Shown piece by piece: positions 55,218-63,471 of a DNA stretch of 64,000 nucleotides. Location of the stretch: positions 186,001 through 250,000 of the forward strand of contig JAJDDC010000096.1 of NCBI GenBank assembly GCA_029260515.1, in the 5' to 3' direction. Under the pieces are notes generated by a model. The model was not told the origin of the DNA. It was given only the letters and a program-made list of their open reading frames with translations, and did no database searches. Position 1 is the first letter of the stretch; each line of letters starts with the position of its first letter. Origin of the DNA: Phycisphaerales bacterium (GTDB lineage: Bacteria > Planctomycetota > Phycisphaerae > Phycisphaerales > UBA1924). The translations under genes and the position numbers were made by a program.

Positions 55218-56726
55218 GTGAGTGTGCTCACGACCATCCTCTTCATCGCGTCGGCGGTGATGTTCATCCTCGGCCTGCGGATGCTCGGGCGCCCGGAGAC
55301 CGCGCGCCGCGGAAACATGGTCAGCGCATGCGGCATGGGCGCGGCGGTCGCGGGGACGCTGCTGGTTATCCTCACCGAGCGCGACGTGACGATCACCGCG
55401 GGCGAGGGCGGGATCAACCCGTTGTTGTTCGTCGCCCTGGGGCTCGTGATTGGGGGCGTAATCGGCGTGCCAGCGGCGCGGCTGGTCAAGATGACCGCGA
55501 TGCCCGAGATGGTCGCGATCTTCAACGGCTTCGGCGGGATCGCCAGCCTGCTCGTCGGGTGGGGGACGCTGCACCGCGCGTTCGAGGTCACGCACGCGGT
55601 CGAGACGCCGTCGGAGCCCCCTGTGACGCTCGACACGGGCCTATCGGTGCTCGGCGTGCTCGGGCAGATCGGGGGCGGTGACGGGCGGTTCGTCGCGGCG
55701 ACAATATTCCTGGCGGTCCTGATCGGCGGCGTCACGTTCACCGGCTCGCTCGTCGCGTTCGGCAAGCTCGCGGGCAAGATCACGTCCAAGCCCGTCCTGT
55801 ACCCGGGGCAGAACTGGGTGAACGGTGCGTTGGCGGCGTTGGCGATCGCCGGTGGTGTGATGATGTGCGTGGACCCGGGGGTGTACTGGGTCTTCCTCGC
55901 GGTCGTCGGGCTGAGCTTCGTGCTCGGCGTCGCGGCCGTGATCCCGATCGGCGGCGGGGACATGCCCGTCGTGATCTCGCTGCTCAACAGCTACTCGGGC
56001 CTCGCGGCGTGCGCCGCGGGATTCGCGACCGGGAACATGCTGCTGATCGTCGTCGGGGCGCTCGTGGGCGCCTCGGGTCTCATCCTCACGCGGATCATGT
56101 GCCTTGCGATGAATCGGAGCCTCGCGAACGTGCTGTTCTCGGGGTTCGGATCGGTGAGCGCGGGCGGGGCGACCGCGGCGACGGGCGAGCATAAAGAAGC
56201 CAAATCGCTCACGCCGGAGGAGGCGTACTACGTGCTCGAGGCGGCCTCCAGTGTCGTCATCGTGCCCGGGTACGGCATGGCGGTCGCCCAGGCCCAGCAC
56301 GCGGTCAAGGAGCTGGCGGACCTGCTTGAAAAGAATGGAGCCGAGGTCAAGTTCGCGATCCACCCGGTCGCGGGTCGGATGCCCGGGCACATGAACGTGC
56401 TGCTGGCGGAGGCGAACGTGCCCTACGAGCAGCTCGCCGAGCTCGACGGCGTGAACCCGTCGATGGAGGCGGTGGACGTCGCGATCGTGATCGGCGCCAA
56501 CGACGTAGTGAACCCGGACGCCAAGAACGACCCCGCGAGCCCGCTGTACGGCATGCCGATCGTCGAGGTGGACCGGGCGCGCAACGTCTTTGTGCTCAAA
56601 CGGTCGCTGGCGTCCGGGTACGCGGGCGTCGAGAACCCGCTGTTCTTCCTCGAGAATACGTCGATGATCTTCGGCGACGCGAAGAAGACGATCGAGGGGC
56701 TGGTGGGCGAGTTCAAGTCGGCCTGA
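55218..56726 (+). CDS. pntB: NAD(P) transhydrogenase beta subunit
   Basis: A 502-residue PntB: about nine helices with G-L-V-I-G-G-V-I-G and F-N-G-F-G-G-I-A-S-L-L-V-G, then the C-terminal NADP-binding domain with V-P-G-Y-G-M-A-V-A-Q-A-Q-H, H-P-V-A-G-R-M-P-G-H-M-N-V-L-L-A-E and I-G-A-N-D-V-V-N-P. The complex uses the proton gradient to make NADPH from NADH. GTG start four bases after pntAB; no terminator is seen before the convergent gene three bases away. Confidence 0.95.
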   Translation: MSVLTTILFIASAVMFILGLRMLGRPETARRGNMVSACGMGAAVAGTLLVILTERDVTITAGEGGINPLLFVALGLVIGGVIGVPAARLVKMTAMPEMVAIFNGFGGIASLLVGWGTLHRAFEVTHAVETPSEPPVTLDTGLSVLGVLGQIGGGDGRFVAATIFLAVLIGGVTFTGSLVAFGKLAGKITSKPVLYPGQNWVNGALAALAIAGGVMMCVDPGVYWVFLAVVGLSFVLGVAAVIPIGGGDMPVVISLLNSYSGLAACAAGFATGNMLLIVVGALVGASGLILTRIMCLAMNRSLANVLFSGFGSVSAGGATAATGEHKEAKSLTPEEAYYVLEAASSVVIVPGYGMAVAQAQHAVKELADLLEKNGAEVKFAIHPVAGRMPGHMNVLLAEANVPYEQLAELDGVNPSMEAVDVAIVIGANDVVNPDAKNDPASPLYGMPIVEVDRARNVFVLKRSLASGYAGVENPLFFLENTSMIFGDAKKTIEGLVGEFKSA

Positions 56727-56729
56727 GGC

Positions 56730-57593
56730 TCAGCCGCCGCGGCCTCCGGACTGCTCGCCGCCCTTGGAGATAACACCTGGCGCGACGAACGCGCCGCCGC
56801 CACGACCGCCCGACTGCTCGCCGCCGAGCATGGGGGCGTGGTGAGGCGTCAGCATCGCGGACTTGCCGCCGCGGCGTCCGCCGGACTGCTCGCCGCCCAT
56901 CGCGGGGGTCGTCGCGAGTGTGATCGCCAGCAACGCGACGCCGAATGCGAGAAGCGGGGCGGCCTTGCGGGTCTCGTCGAGGACGGAGGCAAGTCGCTTG
57001 CGTGCGCGTGAGCGCATCTGCTGGACGGTGTTCTCCTTCATCTCGCCGTGGGTCGCCTTGTCGATCAGCTCGTCGTCCTCGGCGCTGGTCGCCCCGAGGG
57101 CCATCGCGACGCGCTTGCGTTCGGAGACATCGGGCCACGACGCGGCGAGTTGGGCGGTGGTCTTCTTGCCCAATGCTGCTGCGATCTTGGCCAGATCGTT
57201 GCGGGCTTCCTCGCTCATCTCGATCGTTCCCGCCTCCGCGCTCACCATGGAGAGGCGCTCGGCGCGGGACATGCCGTTGAGGTAGTCACGCTCGCGCTGG
57301 GCGCGCCGGAAATGCTTGCGTGAGAGCGCCAGGTACGCCCAGCGGGCGAGGACCGCGGCGGAGTTAACGATCCGCTCGACCGCCTGCTCTGGCGTGGGGT
57401 CGTCGTGGAACGTGGGCCAGCCGCTTTTTTCCAGCAGGCGCCATACGCGGGTGTCCACCCATGCCGCCATGTCGTCGGCGTCCATCGCGTTGTCGGTCAG
57501 GCGGCGTGACGCGGCGCGGCACGCTCGCGCGATCGGGGTGCGGGCCTGCTTGTCGTAGAGCTGCCAGAACGTGTCGTGGTCTTGAGGCTTCAT
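56730..57593 (-). CDS. Sigma-factor-like protein with transmembrane helix and C-terminal repeats
   Basis: A 287-residue protein. Residues 1-105 resemble sigma region 2 (D-T-F-W-Q-L-Y-D-K, then D-N-A-M-D-A-D-D-M-A-A-W-V-D-T-R-V-W). Residues 155-205 resemble a region-4 helix-turn-helix ending E-N-T-V-Q-Q-M-R-S-R-A-R-K-R-L. A transmembrane helix follows at 212-229 and then an exported tail carrying three copies of G-G-E-Q-S-G-G-R-x-G-G (233, 257, 278). Sigma-like DNA-binding parts tethered to the membrane are unusual. A TPR gene lies immediately upstream on the same strand (36 bases). Relationship to true sigma factors is by pattern and needs profile confirmation. Confidence 0.6.
   Translation of the reverse strand: MKPQDHDTFWQLYDKQARTPIARACRAASRRLTDNAMDADDMAAWVDTRVWRLLEKSGWPTFHDDPTPEQAVERIVNSAAVLARWAYLALSRKHFRRAQRERDYLNGMSRAERLSMVSAEAGTIEMSEEARNDLAKIAAALGKKTTAQLAASWPDVSERKRVAMALGATSAEDDELIDKATHGEMKENTVQQMRSRARKRLASVLDETRKAAPLLAFGVALLAITLATTPAMGGEQSGGRRGGKSAMLTPHHAPMLGGEQSGGRGGGAFVAPGVISKGGEQSGGRGG
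56733..56897 (-). repeat. Three imperfect repeats encoding GGEQSGGR(x)GG
   Basis: Units at 56897-56865, 56825-56793 and 56762-56733 encode nearly the same decapeptide, separated by unrelated linkers of 13 and 10 residues. The repeat is preserved at DNA level too (a common core reads GCCGCC...GACTGCTCGCCGCC on the plus strand), so recent duplication or slippage is possible. Confidence 0.8.
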
Positions 57594-57628
57594 ATCTCGA
57601 CCCCTTCCGGGAGATCGTGAAGTACAGT

Positions 57629-58297
57629 TCAGCGGCGCGTGGCGTCGTTCCAGCGGCGGAGCAGCTCTGCCAGCGAGGGCAGGCGCTCGCTCATCTCGCG
57701 GAGCCGCGTCTCGCAGTCGAGGTACGCGGTCAGCTCGGAACCGGGCGTGAGCATCTCGGGACGCGAGAGGAACTCGGCGAAAATCCGGTCCGCCTCCGCG
57801 GTGTGCCCGGCCATGTACAGCGCCTGGGCCCCGGTCAGCAGGATCGGTGCGCTGCCCGGTGCGATCTCGAGGGCGCCGAGGAAATAGCCCACAGCGTCTT
57901 CGTGACGACCAAGTCGGATGCAACGGTCGGCGAGGTTGCCCAGGCTGATCTCGCGCCGGCGGGGGGTGTCGGCGTACTTGAGAGCGATGAGCTCGGCGTC
58001 GATGGCCCGGGCGACGTTGCCCGCGGCGCTGAGGGCCAACGCCCGCTGGTTCGGGCGCGCCCACGCCGCGTTGGGGTGGTCCTCGGCGTCCAGCTCGTCG
58101 TAGCGATCAACAAGCCCGAACAGCCGCCCGCGGACCGCGGCGATCATCGCGGCGTCGCCCTGCTCGCGGGCTTCGTGCATCTCGTTGCACGCGTCCATGA
58201 TCGCGGCCTCGAGGGGTGAGAGGTCGGCGGGTTTCGGCGCGGTCACGAGTGTCGTGTCCGAGTGCCGGGTCGCGCGGGTGTTGCTGAGTTCGTGCAT
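57629..58297 (-). CDS. TPR-like protein
   Basis: A 222-residue protein without signal peptide. Its middle and C-terminal parts form tetratricopeptide-like helix pairs, for example R-A-L-A-L-S-A-A-G-N-V-A-R-A-I-D-A, I-S-L-G-N-L-A-D-R-C-I-R-L-G-R-H-E-D-A-V-G-Y-F and A-Q-A-L-Y-M-A-G-H-T-A-E-A-D-R-I-F. It lies upstream of the sigma-like membrane protein on the same strand and could be its partner. ATG at 58297 is chosen; sequence upstream in frame is not coding-like. Confidence 0.68.
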   Translation of the reverse strand: MHELSNTRATRHSDTTLVTAPKPADLSPLEAAIMDACNEMHEAREQGDAAMIAAVRGRLFGLVDRYDELDAEDHPNAAWARPNQRALALSAAGNVARAIDAELIALKYADTPRRREISLGNLADRCIRLGRHEDAVGYFLGALEIAPGSAPILLTGAQALYMAGHTAEADRIFAEFLSRPEMLTPGSELTAYLDCETRLREMSERLPSLAELLRRWNDATRR

Positions 58298-58521
58298 GGC
58301 CTGTCTCCGTGGGCGGGCGACGCCCGTCGTGAGTTCAACCGCGGATCGGGAGCTTGTATGACAACTGATCCGAAAATTCTGCGAAATCGGTTCGGTTTCG
58401 GTTCGAGGAATCGCGGTTTTGAGCCATTGGTGGCGGTCTGTGTCAGGCCTGGCGCCGGGTCGGCGGTCTGGGGCCCGGGACGCACGGGGCGTCCCGATCA
58501 CCAGCCGGAAGGAGTCTGGCC
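58298..58521. promoter_or_regulatory. Divergent intergenic region, locally AT-rich
   Basis: 224 bases between the TPR gene and the secreted-protein gene. The part 58355-58420 is clearly less GC-rich than the surroundings (runs such as GAAAATTCTGCGAAATCGG) and probably holds promoters for both. A small hairpin (GGGACG...CGTCCC) lies near 58475. A strong GGAAGGAG SD ends the region on the plus strand. Confidence 0.35.
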
Positions 58522-59130
58522 ATGAGCAGGAAGCAGAACAGAGCACGTATCGGGATCGCGGGCGTCGTCGCGTTGGCGGCGATGGCGGGGACGACGGCGC
58601 CGGCGATGGCCGGTCACGGCCGCGCCGTGGCGCCGAGGCCTGTTGTTGAGACGTGTATCGCCGAGCAGACGGCGGGGCGTATGCAGATCGGGGCGCGCAT
58701 GTTCTCGATCGGCGCGGACTACCCGCTCTTTGACCTCGTCGAGGCGTTCCGGTGCGCGGGGTTCATTGCGAGCACGGACGGCAAGTCCGTCACAGTCCGC
58801 GCCCCGCGTCGGCGTCCGGCGATGGCGTGGACGAGCGACCTGTACAACGCGAGGTTCGTGATCTCTGGCGGGTGCATCGTGATCACGCTCGGCGAGGTTG
58901 GCTGCGGGTGCATCGACGCCGGACCAGATCACTCGCACGAGCGCCCGCGTGCGCGCGGTGGAAACCGCTCGGGCGAGCGTGTCGGCGCGCCGGCATGGCG
59001 GAATCAAGGCGGCGGGGGTGTTCGCGGACGCGGGCGGGCTACGCCCAGGATCGGTATCGGCAGGCTGCGCGTTGCGCCGATCATCCGTGGACAGATCGGT
59101 AACATCGGCGTCAGCATCCATCAGCGCTGA
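58522..59130 (+). CDS. Small secreted protein of unknown function
   Basis: A 202-residue protein with a clear signal peptide ending A-P-A-M-A-G (about 30). The mature part has four or five cysteines, two in G-C-I-V-I-T-L-G-E-V-G-C-G-C, then a Gly/Arg-rich tail (R-A-R-G-G-N-R, G-G-G-G-V-R-G-R-G-R). No family recognised. A strong GGAAGGAG precedes the ATG. It shares signal-peptide style and a basic tail with the next gene. Confidence 0.62.
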   Translation: MSRKQNRARIGIAGVVALAAMAGTTAPAMAGHGRAVAPRPVVETCIAEQTAGRMQIGARMFSIGADYPLFDLVEAFRCAGFIASTDGKSVTVRAPRRRPAMAWTSDLYNARFVISGGCIVITLGEVGCGCIDAGPDHSHERPRARGGNRSGERVGAPAWRNQGGGGVRGRGRATPRIGIGRLRVAPIIRGQIGNIGVSIHQR

Positions 59131-59239
59131 GCGGTAGGCGTATCGGGACGCGGCTTGCGTCCCACCAGGGGCCGGCGGGTGGGCGCGCCCCCGCCGGCCC
59201 GTGTGCTCCAGTTGATCCGCAACCACGAAGGAGGTTTTC

Positions 59240-59596
59240 ATGCGGAGCAAACGACGACAGGTGGGCGCTCTATTCGGCGCCGCGGTGGTGCTGGCGATCG
59301 CCGGCGCCTCGGCCCCCGCGATGGCCGCTGGCGATGGGCCCCGGGGCGGGCGATCGTCCTACAGCGATCGCGGGCACGGGCGCGAGTATCGGCGCGGGCA
59401 CGACCGCTCACGTCAACGCGTGCGGCGGTACTCCCGCGATTCGCATCGGGGTGTGCGCCTCGAGATTGGCGGCGCGTACTGCGGGCCGCGCTGGGCGCCT
59501 CTGAGACCCGCTCCGCGGTACTCGAGGCGGTGGAGCCCGCCGCCCAGTCGGTGGCGACGCCCGGTGTGCCGCCCGGGCATCGTCCTTCGGTTCTGA
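59240..59596 (+). CDS. Small secreted arginine-rich protein
   Basis: A 118-residue protein with a signal peptide (V-V-L-A-I-A-G-A-S-A-P-A-M-A-A) followed by an Arg/Tyr/Ser-rich mature part (R-G-H-G-R-E-Y-R-R-G-H-D-R-S-R) and a Pro/Trp/Arg-rich end with two cysteines. Function unknown; the charge suggests binding to polyanions or the cell surface. A strong GAAGGAGG lies before the ATG. It follows the previous secreted-protein gene by 109 bases. Confidence 0.55.
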   Translation: MRSKRRQVGALFGAAVVLAIAGASAPAMAAGDGPRGGRSSYSDRGHGREYRRGHDRSRQRVRRYSRDSHRGVRLEIGGAYCGPRWAPLRPAPRYSRRWSPPPSRWRRPVCRPGIVLRF

Positions 59597-59726
59597 ACGG
59601 GCGACTCACGTTTGAACCACGACCCGGCCGGGGCGGGGGCGCCACGCCCGCGCCCCGGCTTTGACGCCGGGCAAGCCCCGTAGTATCGGGCGAGGTTTCA
59701 GGGGTATTTTCAGCGAAGGAGACGCG

Positions 59727-60425
59727 ATGGGAACGAGCGGCGCGGGCAACGGACCCAGGTTCGGTGTGATCCTCAGCGGGTGCGGCGTGTTCGACGGCGC
59801 CGAGATCCAGGAGGCGGTCGCCTGTCTCTGGGCGATCGACAAGCACGGCGGGACGTCCCGGTGCCTCGCGCCCCGTCGTGAACTCGATGTCATCGACCAC
59901 ACAACCCAGAGCCCGACGGGCGAGACACGCGACGTGCTTGCCGAGTCGGCGCGCATCGCCCGGGGAGAGATCACCGACCTCGCGGATGTGAACGGCGCGG
60001 ACTTCGACGCGATCGTCCTGCCCGGCGGGTTCGGGGCGGCAAAGAACCTGTGCACCTTCGCGGTGGACGGCCCGGGGTGCGACGTGGACCCACACGTCGC
60101 GAGGGTGCTGACCGAGGCGCACGCCGCGGGGCGTCCGATCGGATTCGCGTGCATCGCGCCCGCAGTCGCGGCCAGAGTGTTCGGTAAGGCGCTCGCGCCG
60201 ACACTGACGATCGGGCACGACAAGGCGACCGCCGTCGGGCTCGAGAAGCTCGGCGCCAGGCACGTCGCAATGGATGTTCACGATATCGCGGTCGACGAGG
60301 TCAACCGGATCGTCTCGACGCCCTGCTACATGGAGGCCGAGCGGATCGGCGAAGTGTTCACGGGGTGCGACCGCATGGTTGGCGCTCTGCTGAAGATGCT
60401 CGCGTCGGCCCCCGCCCGCGCATAA
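59727..60425 (+). CDS. elbB: Isoprenoid biosynthesis glyoxalase ElbB (DJ-1/PfpI-like)
   Basis: A 232-residue class I glutamine amidotransferase-like protein. Diagnostic segments: V-I-L-S-G-C-G-V-F-D-G-A-E-I-Q-E-A-V at the start, V-L-P-G-G-F-G-A-A-K-N-L-C, G-F-A-C-I-A-P-A-V-A with the nucleophile-elbow Cys, and T-P-C-Y-M near the end. ElbB has glyoxalase activity and influences isoprenoid output in E. coli. GAAGGAG seven bases before ATG 59727 supports this start over one 66 bases upstream. Confidence 0.92.
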   Translation: MGTSGAGNGPRFGVILSGCGVFDGAEIQEAVACLWAIDKHGGTSRCLAPRRELDVIDHTTQSPTGETRDVLAESARIARGEITDLADVNGADFDAIVLPGGFGAAKNLCTFAVDGPGCDVDPHVARVLTEAHAAGRPIGFACIAPAVAARVFGKALAPTLTIGHDKATAVGLEKLGARHVAMDVHDIAVDEVNRIVSTPCYMEAERIGEVFTGCDRMVGALLKMLASAPARA

Positions 60426-60465
60426 GCCCATGAGATCGCGCGGGCGGAAGCTCGCGGCCAAATGA

Positions 60466-60500
60466 AAAGCCCCGACCCTGCGGAGGGTCGGGGCTTTCTT
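60466..60500. terminator. Bidirectional terminator between elbB and metalloprotease genes
   Basis: A 13-bp perfect stem, 60466-60478 (AAAGCCCCGACCC) with 60485-60497 (GGGTCGGGGCTTT), six-base loop. The A-rich left flank and TTTCTT right flank give short U-runs on both strands, which fits its place between two convergent genes. Confidence 0.9.
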
Positions 60501-60519
60501 CGTGGATTGCTGACGATGG

Positions 60520-63258
60520 TCAGTTGTTGCGGATGTAGGTGGCCTCGAGCGCCCGGTCGATCCGCTCCTTGGCGTCGGCCAGGTGGGCCCGCGAGTACGG
60601 GTCCATCTCGACGGTCGAGGCCTCGTTGATCCAGCCGCGGATCTCGCGAAGCTCCTGGCGGGCGAGCGTCGTGAGCGTGCGCCCGGAGGCCGAGCCCCAC
60701 GAACGCCCGGTCGCCAGCGAGATCATCCGGTCGAGGTGCTCACGCTGGAGGTTGCGCTTGAAAGGCGAGATCATCGGCTCGCGTGCGGTGTAGCGGCCGG
60801 AGGCCGAGTCGTCGTCGGTCCAGACGGCCTCGCGGACCCGGGTGAGCAGCTCGGGCACGGTCAACGCGTCCTCGCCCGCGGGCGTGCGGACCTCGTTGTC
60901 CATCACGCGACGCAGACGCATCGGGTTGACGAGCATGGTGAGGGCGCTGGACTGGACGCCCAGGATGGTGTCCTGCACCGGGATGTCGGTCGCATCGACC
61001 CAGCCCGCGTCGTCGAACCACTGGTCGGCGCCGACCTTGGCGAGCAACTCGGGCGTCAGGCCGTAGGCGGTCTCGTCGAGGCCGTTGGCGACGATGAAGT
61101 CGATGGCGCGGCGTTGCTGCTCGACCTCGACGGGGCGGACGGGGTCCGGGGCCCCAGGGTCGCCCTTGTGGAATCGGTTGACGTAGGCGCCGCCGATCCA
61201 GTGCGAGGACTTGCTCATCGAGGAAAGCTGCTTGAAGAGCGTCTTGAAGTAGGCATTACGGGCCTCCTGCCACGAGTCGCCCTCGTCAACGACTGTGTCG
61301 AGGATCTTGCCCCGGATGTGGTTGACGTAGACGATGTCGGACTCGGCGTTGTCGATGGAGTTGTTGCCGACGTCCCAGACCTTGGCGGTGGGGTCGGGCG
61401 TGCCCGAGGCCTCGTCGGACATGAACGCGTGGTCGGGGTCGGCGGCCTGCTTGGCGATCTCTTTGGGGTCGTCGAAGGTGTAGCCCCAGTTGATCGCCCA
61501 CATGTCGTAGGTGCCGATGTCCATCATGGTCCAGTCGCCCTGCTTGATGTCGCCGTGGTCCACGATGACGTTGGTGGGCATGTAGTCCATGACCGAGACG
61601 CCGATGGGCGTGCCCTCGTCGCCGTTGTTGATCTCGGCGAAGGTGTAGCGGGTGGTGCCCTTCCAGTTGTGCATCAGGCCGAGCGTGTGCCCGACTTCGT
61701 GCATGACGACGTCCTTGAGCAGGGGGCCGATGTAGTCCTCGGGTAGGTTGTCGAGCTTGGAGACGTCGTCATCGCCGCCCTTGTCGTCGAAGACGCCGGC
61801 CTGTGCGGCCAGACGGTGCATCGCGACCGAGATCGATTGGCGGCGTGCGCAGTCGCAGTAGTACATGCCCTGGGCCGCGTTCGGGCCCGGCTGGCGCCAC
61901 AGCGCCGGGTCCATCGTCGGGGGCGCCTCGCCGGTCCACTCACGCCCCTCGGCCAGCGCCCTGCGGTACTCGAGGATCTTGGGGCGGTCGGACGAGTTGG
62001 CCAAGCGGTAGCGGGGGTCCCACTGGGGGTTCTCGTCGAGCCAGGAGATGGTCTCGGCGTCATAGTCGGCCAGCGCGACGCGGGTCAGCTCGACGTCGAG
62101 CCACTGGCTCGCCCAGCCCGTGATGAAGCCCTCGTCCATGACGATGTCGGCCTCGTAGATCTCGCCCGTGTCGGGGTGGGCGCTGCTCGGCCCGATCGCG
62201 TAGCCCTGGTGGGAGTTGGTCCATCGGATGAACGAGTAGCGGATGTCCTCGGGGTCGATGTCCATGTACGCGCCGGTCTGGGCGTCCTGTTGGCGGACCT
62301 CGATCGCGTTGACGATGCCAACCTGCTCGTAGGCGCGGTTCCAGGCGAGGATGCCCTCGCGGACCCAACGCCGGTAACGCACAGGGGTGGTGTGCTCGAT
62401 GTGGTAGACGATGGGCTCCTTGGGCGGGCTCATCTTGAGCTTGGGGTCACGCTTCTCGAGGTTCCAGCGGTGGGCGTAGCGGATGGTCTGGCCCTCGCCG
62501 TCGTTCTTGGCGCGGTCCGTGTAGTTGGTGTAGAAGAACCCGACGCGCCGGTCGGCCTCACGCGGCTTGAACCCGGGCGACTTGTCGGGCATGCCCAGCG
62601 AGTAGTGCACCTCGGTGAGCGTGCCGCCGGCGCGGGGGAGCTTGAATCGGATCTCGACGTTCTTGGGGAACGCTTTGCACATCGTCAGCTCGGTGAGCTG
62701 CATGTTGGCGCCTCGCAGGTAGCGACCGAAGAACTGGTCCGACCCGCTCAGCAGCATCTTGTCCATATCGACGACGTAGCCGCCCGAGGGGCCCTGCGCG
62801 ACGATGGGCACCGTGAGCAGGACACGGTCGGTGTACACACGCTCGAGGGCGGCCTTCGATTCGGCGTCGCCCGAAGAGCGGTAGTCCATGTTCGGCTCGA
62901 TCAGCGCGAGCTTGTCGTCGTACTTCTTCCAGTACACCTGGCGCGACCCCGGGGCGCCCGGGACGGCGTACTGCACGTACGTGCCCGCGGTCTGGTACCC
63001 GGACACGATCGTCGGCGCCATGTAGAACTTCTTGCCCATCATTCCCTTGGGGACCTCGGCCAGCACCTGGGCGTCCTTGTCGCGCTTCCAGATGTTCATC
63101 AGCGTCCCACCCTCGGTCGTGGAGACGACTTTCTCGTAGCCGTCTGAGACCTTCTCGAACGGGGGGAGGTCGTCGCCGGCCAGGGCGGGCGATGCGAGGG
63201 CGAACGACGCTGCGAGGGCGGCGCCGGCGACGCGGGCGAATGTGGTGGGTCGGTTCAT
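60520..63258 (-). CDS. Large exported zinc metalloprotease (DUF5117/DUF4953 family)
   Basis: A 912-residue protein with a signal peptide (cleavage near A-L-A-G, 28). The metzincin site H520-E-V-G-H524-T-L-G-L-M-H530-N-W is complete, preceded by D-V-V-M and followed by the Met-turn candidate V-M-D-Y-M-P. N-terminal domains match the DUF5118/DUF5117 layout with V-P-I-V-A-Q-G-P and H-Y-S-L-G-M-P. The group is common in Bacteroidota and Planctomycetota as secreted proteases; the substrate is unknown. ATG at 63258 gives the signal peptide. Confidence 0.88.
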   Translation of the reverse strand: MNRPTTFARVAGAALAASFALASPALAGDDLPPFEKVSDGYEKVVSTTEGGTLMNIWKRDKDAQVLAEVPKGMMGKKFYMAPTIVSGYQTAGTYVQYAVPGAPGSRQVYWKKYDDKLALIEPNMDYRSSGDAESKAALERVYTDRVLLTVPIVAQGPSGGYVVDMDKMLLSGSDQFFGRYLRGANMQLTELTMCKAFPKNVEIRFKLPRAGGTLTEVHYSLGMPDKSPGFKPREADRRVGFFYTNYTDRAKNDGEGQTIRYAHRWNLEKRDPKLKMSPPKEPIVYHIEHTTPVRYRRWVREGILAWNRAYEQVGIVNAIEVRQQDAQTGAYMDIDPEDIRYSFIRWTNSHQGYAIGPSSAHPDTGEIYEADIVMDEGFITGWASQWLDVELTRVALADYDAETISWLDENPQWDPRYRLANSSDRPKILEYRRALAEGREWTGEAPPTMDPALWRQPGPNAAQGMYYCDCARRQSISVAMHRLAAQAGVFDDKGGDDDVSKLDNLPEDYIGPLLKDVVMHEVGHTLGLMHNWKGTTRYTFAEINNGDEGTPIGVSVMDYMPTNVIVDHGDIKQGDWTMMDIGTYDMWAINWGYTFDDPKEIAKQAADPDHAFMSDEASGTPDPTAKVWDVGNNSIDNAESDIVYVNHIRGKILDTVVDEGDSWQEARNAYFKTLFKQLSSMSKSSHWIGGAYVNRFHKGDPGAPDPVRPVEVEQQRRAIDFIVANGLDETAYGLTPELLAKVGADQWFDDAGWVDATDIPVQDTILGVQSSALTMLVNPMRLRRVMDNEVRTPAGEDALTVPELLTRVREAVWTDDDSASGRYTAREPMISPFKRNLQREHLDRMISLATGRSWGSASGRTLTTLARQELREIRGWINEASTVEMDPYSRAHLADAKERIDRALEATYIRNN

Positions 63259-63471
63259 CGTGATCGGGCCTCGTCTGTGGGCATGGATTGGTGAGATCGG
63301 TACCTGGATGTATCGGTCCGTGGCGGTGGGAGTTGCACCCTCAGCGGCCACGAGCGGCCATCCTCTCACGCCGGCCTGGGCCAGCAAAGGGCAAATTCCC
63401 GCGATGCCGCTCCGGATCAGGTCCCCGCCGAAGCCCGTCATTTATGGCCAGACGCTCGGTGTCAGCCCGGT
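63259..63471. other. Intergenic region upstream of the metalloprotease
   Basis: 213 bases between two genes on the minus strand. No clear terminator, RNA element or small gene was recognised. It probably contains the metalloprotease promoter; a less GC-rich spot (CATTTATGG near 63439) is the best place. Confidence 0.3.

Noticed and set aside
60583-61746. 387-residue plus-strand frame rich in Val/Gly/Asp
   Set aside because: It is antisense to the metalloprotease, whose zinc motif and signal peptide are clear.
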